A stretch of 64,000 bases of DNA from Mycobacterium gordonae (GTDB taxonomy: Bacteria > Actinomycetota > Actinomycetes > Mycobacteriales > Mycobacteriaceae). Within the stretch, counting starts at the first letter, position 1; every line of letters begins with the position of its first letter. The notes below the pieces were generated by a model, which saw nothing but the letters and a program-made list of their open reading frames with translations, ran no database searches and was not told the origin of the DNA. The translations under genes and the position numbers were made by a program. This document shows, one piece after another, positions 59,868-64,000 of this stretch. Where the stretch lies: NCBI RefSeq assembly GCF_002101675.1, contig NZ_LQOY01000093.1:1-64000 (forward strand). Direction: 5' to 3'.

Positions 59868-62167
59868 CGATGTTCCTCCTCTCGCGCGATCAGCATGCTG
59901 ATGGCCGCCTGGCCGAGCGACAGCCCGCCGTCGTTCGGCGGCACGACATGGTGGGTCAAGACGTCAAATCCTTTGTTGCGCAGCCGGGTACGGCAGTGCT
60001 GCAGCAGCAGCACGTTCTGGAAGACACCTCCGGTCAGACCTACCAATCGGGTAGGCCCGGCCACCCGGCACACCACCTCGGCGACCGCGTCGGCTACCGC
60101 CTGGTGAAAGCCCGCGGCCAGCGCGGCCGGTCGGGCCCCGTCGCGCAGCGCCGACACCATCGCGCGCACCATCGGCGCCGGGTCGATCACCGCGTCCGCA
60201 CCCACCGCGAAGTGCAGCGGTTGAGGTGCCGCTGCCGTCTGCGCCAGTGCCTCCAATTCGGTTGCGGCCTGCCCTTCGTAGTCGATCCGGTGCCGCACCC
60301 CCAGTAGCGAGGCGACCGCATCGAAAAGTCGGCCCATGCTCGTGCACGCAACACAGGCCGTGCCGCTGTCCAGAAGTGCACGCAACATTCGCAATTCGGC
60401 AGACGTGGCGGCGGCTACCGGGGGCAGGTCCGAATCCCAGCTGAGCCCGGCCTGCCCCAACTGGGACAGGGCCATCCGCCACGGATTGCGCACGGCCGCG
60501 TCACCGCCGGGCAGCGGAACGGGCCGCAGGTGCCCGGCCCGCCGGAACCGGTGACTGTCGTGGCCCAAGGTGAGAATCTCCCCGCCCCATATGGTCTGGT
60601 CACATCCGTAACCGGTGCCGTCGAAAGTCACCCCGACGATCGGCTCACCGAGTCGCCCATGCTCGGCCAACAGGGAGACAATGTGCGCGTGGTGGTGCTG
60701 CACCAGGTCCAGCGCCCGGTCCTGCGCGTGACGCTCGGCCCAGGCGCGGGTGTGGTAGCCGGGGTGCAGATCGGCCGCCAAGCGTGCCGGATGACCGCGT
60801 ATTTCGCTGAGCTGGCCCACTGCCCGCTCGAAGGCTCGCAGAGTCTCGTAGTCGGCCAGGTCTCCGATGTGTCCCGACAGGTAGGCGCGCGACCCGTCGG
60901 TGAGACAGCACGTGTTCTTCAACTCGCCGCCGACGGCCAGCACTGCCGGCCCGTCGATCCCGAGATCCACCGGCAGCGGCGCATAGCCGCGCGAACGGCG
61001 GATGGGTAGTTCCCGACCGTCGATGACGCGCACCACGGAGTCGTCGCAAGGCACGTGAATCGGCCGGTCGTGGTCCAGCACCGCGTCGCACAGTAGCGGG
61101 AGGCGATGGGCGGCATCCTGTTCGGTGAAACAGATGGGTTCGTCCGACCGGTTGGCACTGGTCAGCACCAGCGAGTCGAGCGGCCCGTCGAGCAGCAGAT
61201 GATGAATGGGGGAGTAGGGCAGGAGGAGCCCGATCAGCGGGTTGCCCGGTGCGACGGCATCGGCCACCGGAGCGTCCGGCCGCCGGCGCAGCAATACGAT
61301 CGGCCGCGCCGGGCCGGTCAACACCGCTGCCTCGGCGTCGTCGATGACCGCGTAGCGGCGCGCGACCGACAGGTCGCGCACCAGGACGGCGAATGGCTTG
61401 GCGCCACGTGACTTTCGGGTCCGCAACCCACGGACCACCGATTCGTCGTCGACGACGCAGGCCAGGTGGTAGCCGCCAATGCCCTTGACGGCGACGACGC
61501 CGCCCGATGCGATTGCTTGCCGGGCGACCGTGACGGCCGCGTCGGATCCCTCGGTGCCCCCGGCGGGCGAGTCGAACCACAACGACGGGCCGCAATCCGG
61601 GCAGGCGATGGGCTGGGCGTGGAATCGCCGGTCGGCCGGGTCGTGATATTCGCCGGCACACCGCCGGCACATGGCGAAGCCGGCCATGGTGGTGGCCGGG
61701 CGGTCATAGGGCAGCGACCGGACGATGGTGAACCGCGGGCCGCAGTCGGTGCAGGTGATGAAAGGGTGCCGGTAGCGGCGGTTGTGCGGGTCGAACAGTT
61801 CGGTGAGGCAGTCGTCGCACACCGCGACATCCGGTGGGATCGGCGTGGCGGGACCGCTCGCGGCGCGGCTGTCCACGATGCGGAAAGCGGGCGGATCGGT
61901 GCTGTGGAACGCGATGTCGGTGACCGATATCGAGCTGATGCGGGCCAGCGGAGGTGCCTGCCCGCGCAACCGGCGAGCCAACTCGTCTATCAGCTCGGGA
62001 TCTCCCTGCACCTCGAGAAATACCGCGCCCGAGTCGTTTCCGACGAAGCCGGTCAAGCCGAGTTCGCTGGCGAGGCGATGCACGAACGGACGGAAGCCGA
62101 CCCCCTGAACCACGCCGGTCACCGTGATGCGCCGGCGAACATCCTGTACCAGGGGCGCGGCGGTCAT
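59864..62167 (-). CDS. hypF: Carbamoyltransferase HypF
   Basis: A 767-residue enzyme that makes the CN ligand precursor from carbamoyl phosphate. In order: acylphosphatase domain (VQGVGFRPFVHRLASELGL), two zinc fingers (CDDC, CTDC, CRRC, CPDC at about 117-185), YrdC-like domain (KGIGGYHLACVVDD, KSRGAKPFAVLVRD) and Kae1-like domain with the metal motif HHHAH in VQHHHAHIVSLL and GVTFDGTGYGCD. The length is normal for HypF. ATG 62167 is 1 nt after the hypC2 stop. Confidence 0.97.
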   Translation of the reverse strand: MTAAPLVQDVRRRITVTGVVQGVGFRPFVHRLASELGLTGFVGNDSGAVFLEVQGDPELIDELARRLRGQAPPLARISSISVTDIAFHSTDPPAFRIVDSRAASGPATPIPPDVAVCDDCLTELFDPHNRRYRHPFITCTDCGPRFTIVRSLPYDRPATTMAGFAMCRRCAGEYHDPADRRFHAQPIACPDCGPSLWFDSPAGGTEGSDAAVTVARQAIASGGVVAVKGIGGYHLACVVDDESVVRGLRTRKSRGAKPFAVLVRDLSVARRYAVIDDAEAAVLTGPARPIVLLRRRPDAPVADAVAPGNPLIGLLLPYSPIHHLLLDGPLDSLVLTSANRSDEPICFTEQDAAHRLPLLCDAVLDHDRPIHVPCDDSVVRVIDGRELPIRRSRGYAPLPVDLGIDGPAVLAVGGELKNTCCLTDGSRAYLSGHIGDLADYETLRAFERAVGQLSEIRGHPARLAADLHPGYHTRAWAERHAQDRALDLVQHHHAHIVSLLAEHGRLGEPIVGVTFDGTGYGCDQTIWGGEILTLGHDSHRFRRAGHLRPVPLPGGDAAVRNPWRMALSQLGQAGLSWDSDLPPVAAATSAELRMLRALLDSGTACVACTSMGRLFDAVASLLGVRHRIDYEGQAATELEALAQTAAAPQPLHFAVGADAVIDPAPMVRAMVSALRDGARPAALAAGFHQAVADAVAEVVCRVAGPTRLVGLTGGVFQNVLLLQHCRTRLRNKGFDVLTHHVVPPNDGGLSLGQAAISMLIAREEEHR

Positions 62168-62168
62168 C

Positions 62169-62420
62169 TCAGCCGCCCTCCGGGCTGGGGCCCCGGCCCA
62201 TCAGTTGCAGGCCCGCCATGGCCTGCTCGGCCCCGGCGCGGTCGGTCTTCTCCACGGCGAAGCCCATGTGGATGATCACCCAGTCTCCGGGTTCGAAAGT
62301 CTCCTCGGGCAGCATTCCGATGTTGACCTTGCGCGGCTGCCCGGTGACGTCGACCAGAGCCAGCTGTCCTTCGTACCCTTCCAGCATCCTGATCACCTGG
62401 CCAGGAATTCCGAGGCACAT
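62169..62420 (-). CDS. hypC: Hydrogenase chaperone HypC, copy 2
   Basis: An 83-residue second HypC with Cys2 (MCLGIPGQVIRMLEG), ALVDVTGQPRKVNIGML and WVIIHMGFAVEKTD. It overlaps the protease gene by 1 nt (ATGA), and an ATG two codons earlier is possible. Being next to the large-subunit protease and hypF it may serve the large subunit directly, while copy 1 stays with HypD; that division is inference. The tail (GLQLMGRGPSPEGG) is unconserved. Confidence 0.95.
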   Translation of the reverse strand: MCLGIPGQVIRMLEGYEGQLALVDVTGQPRKVNIGMLPEETFEPGDWVIIHMGFAVEKTDRAGAEQAMAGLQLMGRGPSPEGG

Positions 62421-62905
62421 CAGCATTCCTGCTCTGCGGGTGCCGAAGTTTGCAGCGCGGCAACGAGTTTCTGCACGGCACTCACCGCGCGGGGCACTGC
62501 CGCGGCGACCGGTGCGCTCAGGCCGAGGTTCTCCTCGACGGTGCCGGCCTCGCAGCCGACGACCACGGTGTAGGGCGGCGTGCCGCCCAGCGCCCGCAGG
62601 TTGGCGAACACCGTCTGCGGATCCATGCTGTGCGCATCGATACCGGTTGCACCGGAAGCGCTGTCGTGATCGGCCTGGAAGACGTGCACCGTTCCGGGGC
62701 TCCCGCGGCTGGGAATCGCGTCGATCAGCACGAGTGCGTCCCATTCCTCGAGCAGGTCGTACGCCAGGTGCATGCCGCCGATGCCGTAGTCGACGACGCG
62801 CACGTCGTCGCGCTGGATCTCGGCGAGTCGTGCCACCTCGGAACCGAACCCGTCGTCGCCGAGGAAGATGTTCCCGATGCCGGCTACCAGAATGCGCGCT
62901 GCCAT
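62420..62905 (-). CDS. Hydrogenase large-subunit maturation protease
   Basis: A 161-residue HupD/HycI-family endopeptidase that removes the C-terminal tail of the large subunit after nickel insertion. The nickel-sensing residues are in GIGNIFLGDDGFGSEV (Asp) and in LVLIDAIPSRG (Asp), with His in DAHSMDPQTVFANLRALGG. ATG 62905 was chosen over 62971 because AARILVAGIGN is the family start. The hydrogenase large subunit itself is outside the window, upstream in transcription. Confidence 0.93.
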   Translation of the reverse strand: MAARILVAGIGNIFLGDDGFGSEVARLAEIQRDDVRVVDYGIGGMHLAYDLLEEWDALVLIDAIPSRGSPGTVHVFQADHDSASGATGIDAHSMDPQTVFANLRALGGTPPYTVVVGCEAGTVEENLGLSAPVAAAVPRAVSAVQKLVAALQTSAPAEQEC

Positions 62906-62918
62906 AGGCCGCCCTGCC

Positions 62919-63038
62919 TTACATGCGCCGTAATCGCAGGTAGCGCTTGGCATCCGGCACCGAGGCAACACCCAGGCCTACCGCGGCCGCCACGACCAGT
63001 GCGATCAGGGCAACAAAGATCCAACCTAAGACGTCCAT
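62919..63038 (-). CDS. 39-residue single-helix membrane protein
   Basis: A very small protein (MDVLGWIFVALIALVVAAAV...) with one predicted transmembrane helix at residues 5-25 and a basic end RYLRLRRM. AAAGGAA lies 7-13 nt before the ATG. It overlaps the end of the upstream gene by 13 nt and is followed by the protease after 13 nt, which argues that it is a real operon member. Similar small proteins are annotated DUF6893 in actinobacterial hydrogenase loci, from memory. It could anchor or pair with a hydrogenase subunit. Confidence 0.7.
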   Translation of the reverse strand: MDVLGWIFVALIALVVAAAVGLGVASVPDAKRYLRLRRM

Positions 63039-64000
63039 GATGGGTTCCTTTCGGTGAGCGGTTCGATTTCGTCGGGGGAGAAGTACAGGTAGCGGCCATA
63101 CCAGTCGTGCAGGTCGGCCGCCGGGTCGTCCTCCACCACCACCGCGACATGCGCGTTGCCTTCGACGTCTTCGTGGACGGAGGTGACGCGTGCAGTCTTG
63201 CCGGCTACGAAGATGTCCTGTGCGTCGGCGTTGCGTCGCGGTCGCAACACGACCCGGCTGCCGCGGGCGACCCGCACTCCGTGCACCAGCACCGCATCCA
63301 CATCGGGTCGGACCGCGTTGTCGGCCAGCGGATCCCACCAGTCGACGCCGTCGGGGATCTCCGGGACGAGCCCGGCCGCGCGGTGTGGGTCGCGCAGCAC
63401 GCCGTGCAGTCGGCCCATGTCCTCGGCCGACATGGCGTCACACTGATCGATGATCTGTGCCGCTCGCGGATCGGTGGCCCGGGCCTGGGCTTTCTCCTCG
63501 TCGGTCATCGTCATCACCCGCAGCGTGAGGATCTCGTCGATCTCGGTGCAGTCGAACAGTGCGGTGCTGCTCTGTTCCGCCACTTCGGGGTGGTCGTAGA
63601 GGATGATCGGTGAGATCAGCAGCATGTCGTGCGTGCCCTGCGGTCCGGCCAGCACGGGGAAACACCGATGGTGACTGCACCGGGACACGGCGTCGGCTGC
63701 CGTTGCCGGCGGCTCCAGCAGGGAAACGAACTCACCACCAACGACTTCCGCTATCACGTGGGTGCCGATCATGGATCGGGCCAGGGCGTCGTTCTTGCTT
63801 GTGGGCTCTGCGCCGGTGTTGGCCAGGTGCAGCGAGAACCGCAACAGGTCGCCGTCGGGCTCGGCCGAAAGCGTGAGCCGGCCGCGTACCTCACGGCGCT
63901 CGCGGACCAGGCGTCCACCGCTGACGGGTTCGATGTCGGTTGCGGCCGGCGCTTCGACTGGCAGGGCCCACGGCGCGTCGCCGAAGGCCAACGGCCCCAA
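63026..64000 (-). CDS. Hydrogenase-operon protein of unknown function, N-terminus outside window
   Basis: At least 324 residues, open to the right edge. Visible blocks are SRCSHHRCFPVLAG, THDMLLISPIILYDHPEVAEQSSTALFDCTEIDEILTLRV, MTDEEKAQARATDPRAAQIIDQCDAMSAEDMGRLHGVLR and a C-terminal beta-rich part ending YGRYLYFSPDEIEPL. No signal peptide or membrane helix is seen in the available part. Its place upstream of the protease and hypC2 ties it to hydrogenase assembly or activity. I recall similar long proteins in high-affinity hydrogenase operons of mycobacteria; no function can be given. Confidence 0.75.
   Translation of the reverse strand: MGPLAFGDAPWALPVEAPAATDIEPVSGGRLVRERREVRGRLTLSAEPDGDLLRFSLHLANTGAEPTSKNDALARSMIGTHVIAEVVGGEFVSLLEPPATAADAVSRCSHHRCFPVLAGPQGTHDMLLISPIILYDHPEVAEQSSTALFDCTEIDEILTLRVMTMTDEEKAQARATDPRAAQIIDQCDAMSAEDMGRLHGVLRDPHRAAGLVPEIPDGVDWWDPLADNAVRPDVDAVLVHGVRVARGSRVVLRPRRNADAQDIFVAGKTARVTSVHEDVEGNAHVAVVVEDDPAADLHDWYGRYLYFSPDEIEPLTERNPSWTS

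Noticed and set aside
1..64000. tRNA, rRNA, insertion sequence or prophage
   Set aside because: No transposase or integrase frame other than XerC, no rRNA sequence, and no cloverleaf ending in a CCA-like tail was recognised by eye.

Overview
This is a high-GC chromosome segment from a mycobacterium, most likely a slow grower of the kansasii/marinum type. The evidence is a PE_PGRS tail, an adjacent PE/PPE pair, the MPT70/DipZ/MPT83 antigen locus, a MIRU-like intergenic element and gene order that closely follows M. tuberculosis from about Rv2910c down to Rv2857c, running left to right on the plus strand here. Rv comparisons are from memory of the H37Rv map; the species is not proven by the sequence alone.

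Left part (1-18 kb): the end of a PE_PGRS gene, an NTF2-like protein, the ribosomal/tRNA run rpsP-KH-rimM-trmD, the lipoprotein lppW, then rplS-lepB-rnhB and a DUF2469 gene. Where M. tuberculosis has fdhF this genome carries an ANTAR regulator, a WS/DGAT acyltransferase and an epimerase, and fdhD stands without fdhF. The DNA-uptake/recombination run (UPF0102, ComM/YifB, DprA, XerC) follows, interrupted by a siderophore-interacting protein and a lactate monooxygenase.

Middle part (18-45 kb): rpsB-tsf, an amidase, a MarR regulator facing an MPT63-like secreted protein, a GlnR-like regulator, pyrH-frr-cdsA-rlmN, the MPT53/CcdA redox pair, an RHH regulator with a DUF4097 partner, and the SigK regulon block mpt83-dipZ-mpt70. 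Near-ideal SigK promoters are readable in front of all three of those genes. The isoprenoid/protease set dxr-rip1-ispG, a GNAT protein, a lipoprotein PBP, a DUF1707 protein, map and cobQ follow. The toxin-antitoxin pairs that I recall between these genes in M. tuberculosis are absent.

Right part (45-64 kb): glnA4, a PuuD-like amidotransferase with an in-frame 54-bp minisatellite, aldC and an SDR form one overlapping operon that resembles gamma-glutamyl-amine catabolism. After the PE/PPE pair and an HxlR-controlled oxidoreductase comes a long minus-strand operon for [NiFe]-hydrogenase maturation: protease, two HypC, HypF, HypE, HypD, two SIS-domain proteins (one fused to a HypC-like tail) and several unknowns. 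The structural subunits must lie beyond the right edge, upstream in transcription.

The most unusual signals are a dispersed palindromic repeat family that also recodes the C-terminus of TrmD, three SigK promoters with identical spacing, a 15-bp hairpin that buries the ribosome binding site of the DUF2631 gene, a perfect 19-bp operator at the RHH/DUF4097 pair, and the SIS/HypC fusion in the hydrogenase operon. No rRNA, tRNA, insertion sequence or CRISPR array was seen.
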